Assembly: GCA_011390035.1 (NCBI GenBank)
Contig: JAABTE010000104.1
Span: forward strand, 1 to 7,917
Direction: 5' to 3'
Source: Desulfobacteraceae bacterium
GTDB lineage: Bacteria > Desulfobacterota > Desulfobacteria > Desulfobacterales > JAABSP01
DNA length: 7,917 bases
Part shown: one piece after another, positions 1 to 6,869 of the stretch
Layout: every line of letters begins with the position of its first letter
Position numbering within the stretch: position 1 is the stretch's first letter
The notes under the pieces: model-generated
What the model saw: only the letters and a program-made list of their open reading frames with translations
Told to the model about the DNA's origin: nothing
The model's database searches: none
Program-made: the position numbers and the translations under genes

Positions 1-1231
1 TCACGCCGGAAACGGGCTCTTCCACGTCATGGCCGCTGACCCGGGTCAGCCGGCTGTCCCATCCGCCCGTTGCCAGAAAGACCGCCTCGTAGCCCTCGCC
101 CAGCAGGGTGTCGATGCCGAAGTCCTCGCCCAGGGTCATGCCGGCGCGGGCGGTGACGCCCATCTCCAGGATGCCTTGGATGTCATAGTCCAGTATGTCC
201 ATGGGCAGCCGCTCCCTGGCGATGGCCGAGCGCAGCAGGCCGCCCAGCTTGTCCGTCGCCTCGATCACCGTGGGGGAATGGCCGAGCCGGGCGGAAAAAA
301 ACGCGGCGGAAAGGCCCTGAACGCCGCCGCCCACCACCGCGATCTTGCGGAAGGTCTCCGGCGCCCGGTAGGGCTGGACGCGCTTTCCGCTTTCCCTTTC
401 GAAGTCCGCGGCGAAGCGCTTGAGATAATTGATGGCCACCGGCTCGTCGGTCAGGCCCCGGCGGCAGTCCTCCTCGCAGGGGCGGGGGCAGATGCGGCCG
501 ATGACCGTGGGGAACGGGTTGCGCTCCTTGATCACCTGCGCGCTCCGGTGATAGTCGCCCAAGGCGATCTGGCGGATGTATTCCCGGATGTCGATGCCCG
601 CCGGGCAGCGCCGCTGGCACGGGGTGGTGCATTCGTCGATGGTGTATTCCCGCAGGATGCGCCGGGTGACGGAGGACAGGGTGATGATGTGCTTGGGGCA
701 GACCCGCTCGCAGGTGCCGCAGCCGGTGCATTTGGCATCGTCCACCACCGGCAGGCCCTCGGGCCCCATGGCGATGGCGCCGAAGGGGCAGGCCCGGGCG
801 CAGCTTCCCAGCCCCAGGCAGCCCACCGAGCAGACCTTCATGCCGCCGTTGAGCAGGGCGGCGCCCCGGCAGTCGGAGATGCCGTCGTAGATGAATTTCA
901 GATCCGCGTCGTCCACGCCAAAATAGCAACCGGGACGGGCGATATCCGGCTCCTTGGCAAGCACGGCCACGCCCAGCACCGAGGCGATGGCCTGGGCCAC
1001 GTCGGGCCCGGCGGCAACGCAGGAACCGGGGGAGGCTTTTCCCCGCACGATGGCCTCGGCGTTGGCGCTGCAGCCGGGCAGGCCGCAGCCGCCGCAGTTG
1101 GCGCCGGGCAGCACACCCTCCACCGCCTCCACCCGCGGGTCCACCCACACATAAAAGACCTTGGACGCCACGGCCAGCCCCGCGCCGACCAGAACCCCCA
1201 GCCCGCCCATCATGAGAATGGCTTGTATCAT
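1..1231 (-). CDS. RnfB-type ferredoxin module fused to GltD/NfnL-type FAD oxidoreductase (3' end cut by window edge)
   Basis: 410 residues are visible and the frame is still open at base 1. Residues 4-25 are hydrophobic and look like an RnfB-style N-terminal membrane anchor. An RnfB FeS domain follows with C46, C49, C54 and C71 (C-x2-C-x4-C-x16-C). Next is a two-cluster ferredoxin region with C134, C138, C144, C148 and C168, C171, C174, C178. From about residue 195 it becomes the GltD/NfnL/dihydropyrimidine-dehydrogenase type: C201, C205, C209 and C248, C252, C256 for its own clusters, then a GxGxxG nucleotide-binding motif at G301-G306 (VVGGGVQG) that should hold FAD. Known family role: passing electrons between NAD(P)H, flavin and ferredoxin-like clusters. 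The start at 1231 is 17 bases after the NuoF-like stop and has AAGGAG (1240-1245) 8 bases upstream. A complete protein of this architecture would be expected to be roughly 600-700 residues. The partner and substrate are not shown by the sequence. The domain calls are firm; the physiological role is inferred. Confidence 0.88.
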   Translation of the reverse strand, partial: MIQAILMMGGLGVLVGAGLAVASKVFYVWVDPRVEAVEGVLPGANCGGCGLPGCSANAEAIVRGKASPGSCVAAGPDVAQAIASVLGVAVLAKEPDIARPGCYFGVDDADLKFIYDGISDCRGAALLNGGMKVCSVGCLGLGSCARACPFGAIAMGPEGLPVVDDAKCTGCGTCERVCPKHIITLSSVTRRILREYTIDECTTPCQRRCPAGIDIREYIRQIALGDYHRSAQVIKERNPFPTVIGRICPRPCEEDCRRGLTDEPVAINYLKRFAADFERESGKRVQPYRAPETFRKIAVVGGGVQGLSAAFFSARLGHSPTVIEATDKLGGLLRSAIARERLPMDILDYDIQGILEMGVTARAGMTLGEDFGIDTLLGEGYEAVFLATGGWDSRLTRVSGHDVEEPVSGV

Positions 1232-1248
1232 GATTTCAACTCCTTGAT

Positions 1249-3096
1249 TCAGTTGATCGCGCCGAATTTACATTTATTGAAACAGGTGAGGCACTTGATG
1301 CACTTTTCCTTGTCGATGCGCGCCTTTTCCTTCTTCTTCCAGACAATGGCCTCAACCGGGCAGGCCCTGAAGCACAGGCCGCAGCCGGTGCAGGCCTCCG
1401 GATCGATTTCAAATTTCAGCAGCTCCACGCACCGCTTGGCCGGGCACCGCTTCTCATAGACGTGGGCATTGTACTCGTCCCGGAAATACCGCAGGGTGGA
1501 CAGCACCGGGTTGGGCGCAGTCTGGCCCAGGCCGCACAGGGCCGTGTCCTTGATGATGACGGACAGCTCCTCGAGGCTCTCGATGTCGCCCGGCTCGCCC
1601 CGGCCGTCGCAGATCTTTTCCAGGATCTGGAGGAATCGGCGGGTGCCCTCCCGGCAGGGGGTGCATTTGCCGCAGGACTCGTCCTGGATGAAGTCCATGA
1701 AAAAGCGGGCCATATCGACCATGCAGGTGTCCTCGTCCATGACGATGACGCCGCCGGAGCCCATGATGGCCCCCACCTTGGCGATCTCCTCGTAGTCCAC
1801 CGGGGTGTCCAGATACGCCTCGGGAATACAGCCGCCCGAGGGGCCGCCAAGCTGCACCGCCTTGAACTTCTTCTTGTCCGGAACGCCGCCGCCCACGTCA
1901 AAGATTATTGACCGGAGGCTGGCGCCCATGGGCACCTCCACCAGGCCGATGTTGTTCACGTCGCCGGAGATGGCAAAAACTTTCGTGCCCTTGCTCTTTT
2001 CCGTGCCCACCGAGGCGTACCACTGGCCGCCGTTTACGATGATCTGGGCCACGTTGGCAAAGGTCTCCACGTTGTTGAGAATCGTGGGCTTTTCCCATAA
2101 GCCCTTCTGGGCGGGAAAGGGCGGCCGGGGCCGGGGCATGCCCCGCCGGCCCTCGATGGAGCGCATCAGGGCCGTCTCTTCGCCGCAGACGAAGGCGCCG
2201 GCGCCCTGGTATATTTCAAGCTCAAAGTCAAAGCCGGAGTCGAGTATGTTCTGGCCCATAAGGCCCAGCTCCCTGGCCTGGTCGATGGCGATCTGAAGCC
2301 GGCGGATAGCCAGGGGATATTCGGTGCGGGCATAGACGTAGCCCTTGCGGGCGTCGATTGCCCGGGCGGCGATGATCATGCCCTCGATCACCGCGTGGGG
2401 GTCGGCCTCAAGAATAGACCGGTCCATGAACGCGCCGGGGTCGCCCTCGTCGGCGTTGCACAGCACATATTTAATGTCCGACACGCTGCGGCTGGCGAAA
2501 TCCCACTTCATGCCCGCGGGGAATCCCGCCCCGCCCCTGCCCCGCAGGCCGGAGATCTTCATCTGCTCGATGATCTCTGCCGGCCGCATCTCCAGAAGGG
2601 CTTTGGCCACCCCCTTGTATCCGTCCCGCTCGATGTAGTCATCGATGGACTCCGGATCGATGAGGCCCTTGTTGCGAAGCACCCGGGGCATCTGGTGGGA
2701 AAAGAAGGGGATGTCGCTCTGGAGGGGAATCCGCTTTTTGTCCACCGGGTTCTTGTACAGCAGCTTTTCCACCGGCTTTCCGCCGATCAGGTGCTCGGCC
2801 ACCACGGTGGGCATGTCCTCGGCGGTCAGCTTCTGGTAAAAGATGCCCTCCGGGTGAACCACCATGATGGGCCCCATGGCGCAGAACCCGTTGCAGCCCG
2901 TTTCCACCACGGCATAGCGGTCGCCCAGGCCGTTCTTTTCTATTTCCGCTTTCAGCGCCTCGATCACCGGAATGCTGCCCGTTGCGTGGCACCCGGTGCC
3001 GCCGCAGACCAGCAGCCGGATCTTGCCGTCGGCGGCCCGGGCGGCCACCAGCGCCTCGCGCCGCTTTTCCAGTTCCCGCTGTGTCAACTTTTGCAT
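1249..3096 (-). CDS. nuoF: NuoF-like NADH-binding FMN/iron-sulfur subunit (HydB/HndC type)
   Basis: 615 residues. Known role of the family: NADH (or NADPH) oxidation at FMN and electron transfer through FeS clusters, in soluble bifurcating hydrogenases, formate dehydrogenases or complex I. Domains in order: a thioredoxin-like [2Fe-2S] domain with C31, C36, C68, C72; the 51-kDa FMN/NADH fold with the glycine-rich loop GLRGRGGAGFP at 183-193, CNADEGDPGAF at 213-223 and GAGAFVCGEETAL at 298-310; an SLBB region around 370-425; the N3-type [4Fe-4S] site C475, C478, C481, C521; and a C-terminal two-cluster ferredoxin with C569, C572, C575, C579 and C599, C602, C605, C609. The extra N- and C-terminal FeS domains separate it from E. 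coli NuoF (about 445 residues) and place it with HydB/HndC. The frame extends upstream to an ATG at 3132, but the ATG at 3096 is preferred because GAGGAG lies 7 bases before it. Which catalytic subunit it serves cannot be told here. Confidence 0.95.
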   Translation of the reverse strand: MQKLTQRELEKRREALVAARAADGKIRLLVCGGTGCHATGSIPVIEALKAEIEKNGLGDRYAVVETGCNGFCAMGPIMVVHPEGIFYQKLTAEDMPTVVAEHLIGGKPVEKLLYKNPVDKKRIPLQSDIPFFSHQMPRVLRNKGLIDPESIDDYIERDGYKGVAKALLEMRPAEIIEQMKISGLRGRGGAGFPAGMKWDFASRSVSDIKYVLCNADEGDPGAFMDRSILEADPHAVIEGMIIAARAIDARKGYVYARTEYPLAIRRLQIAIDQARELGLMGQNILDSGFDFELEIYQGAGAFVCGEETALMRSIEGRRGMPRPRPPFPAQKGLWEKPTILNNVETFANVAQIIVNGGQWYASVGTEKSKGTKVFAISGDVNNIGLVEVPMGASLRSIIFDVGGGVPDKKKFKAVQLGGPSGGCIPEAYLDTPVDYEEIAKVGAIMGSGGVIVMDEDTCMVDMARFFMDFIQDESCGKCTPCREGTRRFLQILEKICDGRGEPGDIESLEELSVIIKDTALCGLGQTAPNPVLSTLRYFRDEYNAHVYEKRCPAKRCVELLKFEIDPEACTGCGLCFRACPVEAIVWKKKEKARIDKEKCIKCLTCFNKCKFGAIN

Positions 3097-3103
3097 AGGT
3101 TGT

Positions 3104-3109
3104 CTCCTC
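3104..3109 (-). promoter_or_regulatory. Ribosome-binding site fixing the NuoF-like start
   Basis: Read on the minus strand this is GAGGAG, 7 bases before the ATG at 3096. The alternative in-frame ATG at 3132 would add 12 residues (MGPASERLRRQP) unlike the family N-terminus, so this site decides the start. Confidence 0.8.
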
Positions 3110-3201
3110 AATCGCTCCGAAGCCGGCCCCACCGGTTTTCTGTGGTCATTTCGATTTCGCCCCTTCCCGCCTCGCCCGGCGCCGCGGGCCGGGGGCGGGC
3201 G

Positions 3202-3558
3202 TCACCAGGAGCCATCCAGGCCCCGCATCCCGTTCATATAGAGCCTTCCGCTGGCGACGAACATGGAATATCGCGTCCGCAAGACGGGGATCTTAAAGTC
3301 CCTGGCCAGTTCCACCACTTCCTTGCCCGGCCGCTTCCCCCGCACGAAGACCACCGCCCCCACATCGGAGACCTTGGCGGTCTGGATCACCTGGTTGGTC
3401 GTGAGCCCGGTCAGCAGGACAGCGCCCTTTGCCACCGCGGAGAGCAGATCGTCCATCAGATCGGCGCCGCCGCCCCCGAGAATGACGGTGGTGTCGAGCT
3501 GATCCTCGCCCGCCAGCACCTCGGCCTTCAGGATGTCCCGCACCTCGGAAAGTTTCAT
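3202..3558 (-). CDS. DRTGG-domain protein
   Basis: 118 residues, essentially one DRTGG domain. It opens with MKLSEVRDILKAEVLAGEDQ, followed by a glycine-rich turn (GGGGADLMDD, about 28-37), alternating beta/alpha segments including AVLLTGLTTNQVIQ and AVVFVRGK, and a C-terminal VLRTRYSMFVASGRLY stretch. No signal peptide, membrane segment, cysteine pair or catalytic motif is visible. The biochemical function of the family is not established; in other proteins the domain accompanies CBS domains and phosphotransacetylase, and from general knowledge small DRTGG proteins recur beside NuoE/NuoF-type hydrogenase genes in anaerobes such as Thermotoga and clostridia. Here it sits between the NuoE-like and NuoF-like genes, which suggests a regulatory or assembly role in the same complex (inference). 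The ATG at 3558 gives the usual start; the purine-rich stretch upstream (AGAGGCGG) is only a weak ribosome-binding site. Gaps of about 100 bases lie on either side. Confidence 0.82.
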   Translation of the reverse strand: MKLSEVRDILKAEVLAGEDQLDTTVILGGGGADLMDDLLSAVAKGAVLLTGLTTNQVIQTAKVSDVGAVVFVRGKRPGKEVVELARDFKIPVLRTRYSMFVASGRLYMNGMRGLDGSW

Positions 3559-3660
3559 CGCCCGTTCCGCCTCTGTCCCTCATCGCCGGCCGGCGCGTGG
3601 CGCGCGGCGCGGGTGAATGTCTCATTTTGTTTCAAATCGGCTCGCTTTCGATCCGGCGCC

Positions 3661-4155
3661 CTATTCGTACCGCTCCAGAACCTTCAGCACGCCGTCGGCC
3701 TTCACATCGCCGTGGGTGTCATGGTCCACCACCATCACCGGCGCCAGGCCGCAGGCGCCCAGGCACCGCACCGCCTCGAGGGAGAAGCGGCGGTCGCCCG
3801 TGGTGCCGCCCTCTTCAATATGGTATTCGTTGGAGATGCGGCTCATCACCTCCTTGATGCCCTTTACATAGCAGGCCGTGCCCATGCAGACCCTGACGGT
3901 GTGCCGTCCCTTGGGGGTCATGGAAAAGAGGGAGTAAAAGGAGGCCACCCCGTACACGTCGCTGGGGGGCAGGTTCATGCCCCGTCCGATGTAATCCATG
4001 AGCGGCACGGGCAGATAGCCCACCACCTCCTGGCACTCCCGCAGCGCGGCGATCACCGAGCCCGGCCTGGGGCGGTGGGTTTCGATGATCTGGTCGATTC
4101 GGTTCCACATCGTCTCGTCGATGTCCGGATGATGCGGACGCATCAGGTGTTTCAT
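3661..4155 (-). CDS. nuoE: NuoE-like [2Fe-2S] thioredoxin-fold subunit (HydC/HndA type)
   Basis: 164 residues, the usual length for the 24-kDa family. An N-terminal helical part (about 10-80) carries the family signatures LRECQEVVGYLP and VYGVASFYSLFS. The thioredoxin-like domain has C90-x4-C95 (VCMGTAC) and C131-x3-C135 (RCLGACG), the four ligands of one [2Fe-2S] cluster. Known role: electron transfer partner of the NuoF subunit in complex I and in soluble NAD-linked hydrogenases or formate dehydrogenases. The frame runs upstream to an ATG at 4224, but the ATG at 4155 is preferred because GGAGAGG is just before it and a candidate promoter overlaps the longer version. It is the first gene of the apparent redox operon, with the DRTGG and NuoF-like genes downstream. 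All four cluster ligands are present, so nothing suggests inactivity. Confidence 0.94.
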   Translation of the reverse strand: MKHLMRPHHPDIDETMWNRIDQIIETHRPRPGSVIAALRECQEVVGYLPVPLMDYIGRGMNLPPSDVYGVASFYSLFSMTPKGRHTVRVCMGTACYVKGIKEVMSRISNEYHIEEGGTTGDRRFSLEAVRCLGACGLAPVMVVDHDTHGDVKADGVLKVLERYE

Positions 4156-4160
4156 GTTCG

Positions 4161-4167
4161 CCTCTCC
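4161..4167 (-). promoter_or_regulatory. Ribosome-binding site fixing the NuoE-like start
   Basis: Read on the minus strand this is GGAGAGG, 5 bases before the ATG at 4155. It supports that start over the in-frame ATG at 4224, which has no comparable site. Confidence 0.75.
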
Positions 4168-4222
4168 AATCGGTTTGAATTCCAGCCCGCCGGTCACTCC
4201 GGTCTGTTTCCGGCAAACCCTC

Positions 4223-4250
4223 ATTTTTCACAATCGGGGAAAAAAGTCAA
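4223..4250 (-). promoter_or_regulatory. Candidate sigma70-type promoter for the redox operon
   Basis: On the minus strand TTGACT (4245-4250; 5 of 6 matches to TTGACA) and AAAAAT (4223-4228; 4 of 6 matches to TATAAT) are separated by 16 bases in an AT-rich patch within otherwise GC-rich DNA. Transcription would start near 4216 and leave a leader of about 60 bases before the NuoE-like ATG at 4155. The patch lies between the kinase gene and the operon, so the operon could be transcribed independently of the kinase. Confidence 0.45.
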
Positions 4251-4274
4251 TCTTGAATCGCTTAAAACCTTTGG

Positions 4275-4287
4275 GGGAGCGCCTCCC
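4275..4287 (-). terminator. Possible weak terminator hairpin after the kinase gene
   Basis: GGGAG-GCG-CTCCC forms a 5-bp stem just after the Hpt stop codon at 4300. On the minus strand it is followed by CCAAAGGTTTT rather than an immediate T-run, so termination would be inefficient at best. Confidence 0.22.
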
Positions 4288-4299
4288 GATGAGGCCGCG

Positions 4300-4700
4300 T
4301 CACGGGTCCAGCGCGGCCCGAAGGGCCTCAAGCTCCAGCTCCATCCGCTCCGCCAGCGCCGCCAGCGGCGAAAGATCCCCCTCCCGCGCCGCTTTTTCCG
4401 CGGCCGAGGCCGTGGCGCACAGGGGGCCGGCGGAGATGTTGGCGGCCATCCCCTTTACGGTGTGGGCATACAGCATCGCTTCCTGGACATCTCCTGCCGA
4501 AATGGCGCGCCGCAGGCCGTCCATCTGCTCGGGCATGTTGTCCATAAAGAGGTCCAAGACCTCCCGCACCAGCCCGGCATCGCCGCCCACCCGCTCCATC
4601 AGGGCGTGGCGGTCGATGGAAGCCTGCGCCTGGGCGTCCTCGCCGCCGGGCGCGGGCGCCGCTTCCCGGGCCGCGTCCGCATGGGACGCCGGAACCGCAT
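4300..4700 (-). pseudogene. Hpt phosphotransfer domain, frame-displaced C-terminal part of the hybrid kinase
   Basis: The last 132 codons of the kinase gene, shifted by one base from the upstream reading frame. They encode a short Ala-rich tail of the linker and then a full histidine phosphotransfer domain. The helical Hpt core runs from about RHALMERVGG to the end (ALRAALDP), with the phospho-acceptor motif AHTVKGMAANIS; the His is residue 797 of the restored 850-residue protein. In hybrid kinases this His takes phosphate from the REC aspartate and hands it to a separate response regulator. No convincing independent start and ribosome-binding site precedes it, so it is unlikely to be a gene of its own. 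The core shows no stop codons or decay, which favours a recent event or a sequencing error over an old pseudogene. Confidence 0.85.
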
Positions 4701-6851
4701 GGACGCCGTGGGCACATGGGACGCCGTGGACGCACGGGACGCCGTGGACGGACCGGCTGGACCGGACGCCGGGGCTGTACCGGACGCCGGGGCTGTACTG
4801 GATGCCAAAGCTGTACCAGACGCCGGAGCCGGATCGGACGCCGGCGCGGCGCCGGCGAACACCCGGGCGATCACCCGCCGCAGCCCCTCCAGGTCGATGG
4901 GCTTGGCGATGTAATCGGTCATGCCCGCGGCCAGGCACCGCTCCCGGTCGCCCTTGAGGGCGTGGGCGGTCATGGCGACAATGGGCACCTCAGGGTCCCG
5001 GACGCCCGTTTCGGTGTTCCGTATGCGCCGGGTGGCCTCCAGCCCGTCGAGGCCGGGCATCTGGATGTCCATGAAGACCAGGTCATAGAGATTTTTCCGC
5101 AGGGCGTCGATGGCCTCATGCCCGTTTTCGGCCGTGTCGGACCGATATCCCAGCTTGCCCAGCATGCCCTGGGCCACCTTGCGATTGGCCGGCTGGTCCT
5201 CCGTCAGCAGGATGCGCAGGTTCGGCGGCGGCGCCGCGGCGGCCGCGGCCGCAGCGGGCGTTTCCGTCGATTGCCCGACCCCGGGCCGCTTTTCGAACCG
5301 CGCGGTGAACCAGAAGGCGGCGCCGGCCCCCTGGCGGCTGTTGACCCCGATCTCGCCGCCCATCAGGCGGGCCAGATGCCGCGCTATGGCCAGCCCGAGG
5401 CCGGTGCCCCCGTACCGGCGGCTGATGGAGCCATCCGCCTGGAAGAAGGGCTCGAAGATCCGGTCCAGCCGGTCCGGGGGAATGCCCACGCCGGTGTCCT
5501 TCACCACGGTCCGCACCCGAATGGCCTCGTCCGTCTCGCCGTCCGCGGCCGCATGCAGGGCGATCACCCCTTTTTGGGTGAACTTGATGGCGTTGCCCAC
5601 CAGGTTCACCAGGATCTGGCGCAGCCGCGCGGCATCGCCCCTCAGGTTCAGGGGCAGTTCCGGGTCCAGGCGCCATTCCAGGCGCACGCCCTTTTCCCGG
5701 GCGCCGTGGCCGAACATCTCGGCCACCTCCCGAAAGGTCTCGTCCAGTCGAAAGTCAAGGTTCTCCAGATCCATCCGCCCGGCCTCGATCTTTGAAAAGT
5801 CGAGGATGTCGTTGATAAGAGCCGTCAGAACATTGGCGGAAACCCGGATGGTCTCAAGGTATTCCCGCTGCTCCGGGCTCATTTCGCTGTCCGCCATCAG
5901 CTCGGCGATGCCGACTATGGCGTTCATGGGGGTGCGGATCTCATGGCTCATGCGGGCCAGAAAATCGCTCTTGGCGGAGCTGGCCGATTCCGCGGCGGCC
6001 TTGGCCTCCTCCAGGGCGCGCAGGGTCTCGGACAGCCGGTCGTCGGCCCGCTTGCGCTCGGTGATGTCCGACACGATGCCCAGCAGGGTCTCGGGGTCTC
6101 GGTCCTCGCCAAGGATGGGCACCTTGATGACATGGACCGGCACCCGGCCCCGGCGGGTGGTGACCCGCTCCTCGGGGATCTCCAGTATCCGTCCGGCCGC
6201 CATGACTTTGGCGTCGGACCGGCGGTAGGCGTCGGCCTCCCCGGGGTCGAGGAAAATATCATAATCGGTCCGGCCCAGCGCCGCGTCCCGCCCCAGCCCG
6301 AAGATCGCCTCCATCCGGGCGTTCCAGATGGTGAAGCGGTAGTCGTCCCGGGCGTTTTTGGCAAACACGCCCACGGGCAGGTTTTCTATGATCTGGCTCA
6401 GAAAGCGCTTATGGCGATGGGTTCCCCGCTCGGAGCGGATGCGCCGGGAGATGTCATGGTGGGCCACCACCACATGAATCCGCCCCTCCGACTCGAACCG
6501 GGCGGCGTTGAGCAGAAACCAGCGCTCCACCCCCGGCCCATGACATGGATATTGCGCCTCGAAGCGCAGCCGCCGCCCGTCCATCAGGGCGCGAAGGCCA
6601 GCGGCCACCTCCGGCGCCTGTTCGGCGTTTTCCCCCCAGGCGCGCAGGCAGACGGTGATGTAGTTTTGCCCCAGCCCGTAATCCGCCGCGCCCAGCCCGT
6701 TGTCGGCGGCGAATCGGCGCCAGCCGTGGTTTACGGAGATAATTTGTCCGGATGCGTCCAGAATGGCGATATGGGCCGGCAGGGAATCGACCACCGCCTG
6801 AAAAAACCTCTGATTGTAGATGCTTTCGGTATCTTCGGGCCGAGCCCCCAT
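4599..6851 (-). CDS. Hybrid sensor histidine kinase PAS-PAS-HisKA-HATPase-REC, frameshifted before its Hpt domain
   Basis: As read, 750 residues. No membrane segment is visible, so it should be cytosolic. Residues about 12-138 form a PAS domain with the YPCHGPGVERWF stretch; about 148-268 form a second PAS/PAC ending GIVSDITERKRA. HisKA has H303 in MSHEIRTPMN. HATPase_c has the N box around N416/N420, G1 DTGVGI (452-457), the F box FEPFFQAD (466-473) and G2 GGTGLGLAI (481-489). An Ala/Pro linker (532-543) leads to a REC domain with E551/D552, phospho-acceptor D595, T628 and K650. An Ala/Ser repeat linker begins at residue 667. Codons 718-750 are out-of-frame Arg/Pro-rich sequence ending at 4599; one extra base near 4701 would join the frame to the Hpt domain at 4300-4700. 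The start at 6851 has GGAAGGA (6859-6865) 7 bases upstream. The signal sensed is not evident and no response regulator is adjacent. Confidence 0.93.
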   Translation of the reverse strand: MGARPEDTESIYNQRFFQAVVDSLPAHIAILDASGQIISVNHGWRRFAADNGLGAADYGLGQNYITVCLRAWGENAEQAPEVAAGLRALMDGRRLRFEAQYPCHGPGVERWFLLNAARFESEGRIHVVVAHHDISRRIRSERGTHRHKRFLSQIIENLPVGVFAKNARDDYRFTIWNARMEAIFGLGRDAALGRTDYDIFLDPGEADAYRRSDAKVMAAGRILEIPEERVTTRRGRVPVHVIKVPILGEDRDPETLLGIVSDITERKRADDRLSETLRALEEAKAAAESASSAKSDFLARMSHEIRTPMNAIVGIAELMADSEMSPEQREYLETIRVSANVLTALINDILDFSKIEAGRMDLENLDFRLDETFREVAEMFGHGAREKGVRLEWRLDPELPLNLRGDAARLRQILVNLVGNAIKFTQKGVIALHAAADGETDEAIRVRTVVKDTGVGIPPDRLDRIFEPFFQADGSISRRYGGTGLGLAIARHLARLMGGEIGVNSRQGAGAAFWFTARFEKRPGVGQSTETPAAAAAAAAPPPNLRILLTEDQPANRKVAQGMLGKLGYRSDTAENGHEAIDALRKNLYDLVFMDIQMPGLDGLEATRRIRNTETGVRDPEVPIVAMTAHALKGDRERCLAAGMTDYIAKPIDLEGLRRVIARVFAGAAPASDPAPASGTALASSTAPASGTAPASGPAGPSTASRASTASHVPTASMRFRRPMRTRPGKRRPRPAARTPRRRLPSTATP
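4684..4853 (-). repeat. 18-bp in-frame minisatellite encoding Ala-Ser hexapeptides in the kinase linker
   Basis: On the plus strand the core GGACGCC recurs at 4684, 4701, 4719, 4737, 4764, 4782, 4800 (as GGATGCC), 4818 (as AGACGCC) and 4836. Spacing is 18 bases except one of 27 (a multiple of 9) and one of 17 (4684 to 4701). On the coding strand the units read GAAPAS, DPAPAS, GTALAS, STAPAS, GTAPAS, GPAGPSTAS, RASTAS, HVPTAS, and after repair HAVPAS. The tract is a flexible tether between the REC and Hpt domains. The single 17-base unit breaks the frame. Confidence 0.9.
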
Positions 6852-6869
6852 CCGCTTTTCCTTCCACCG

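Noticed and set aside
29..1459. Plus-strand open frame of 476 codons opposite the RnfB-GltD fusion
   Set aside because: Antisense shadow; the minus-strand frame carries every expected cysteine motif.
3175..3193. GC hairpin (CCCGGC/GCCGGG, 7-base loop) between the DRTGG and NuoF-like genes as a terminator
   Set aside because: No T-run follows, and such stems are common by chance in this GC-rich DNA. It would also cut the operon before its largest subunits.
2395..4914. Very long plus-strand open frame (839 codons) opposite the redox operon and Hpt
   Set aside because: It is antisense to four well-recognised genes. Its product is rich in His, Gly, Ala and Pro with no domain motif, as expected from the opposite strand of GC-rich coding DNA.
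4300..4938. Hpt as a separate 212-codon gene starting at 4938
   Set aside because: Its first 80 codons are an out-of-frame reading of the REC domain and the repeat linker. The repeat spacing shows the Hpt belongs to the kinase after a one-base repair.
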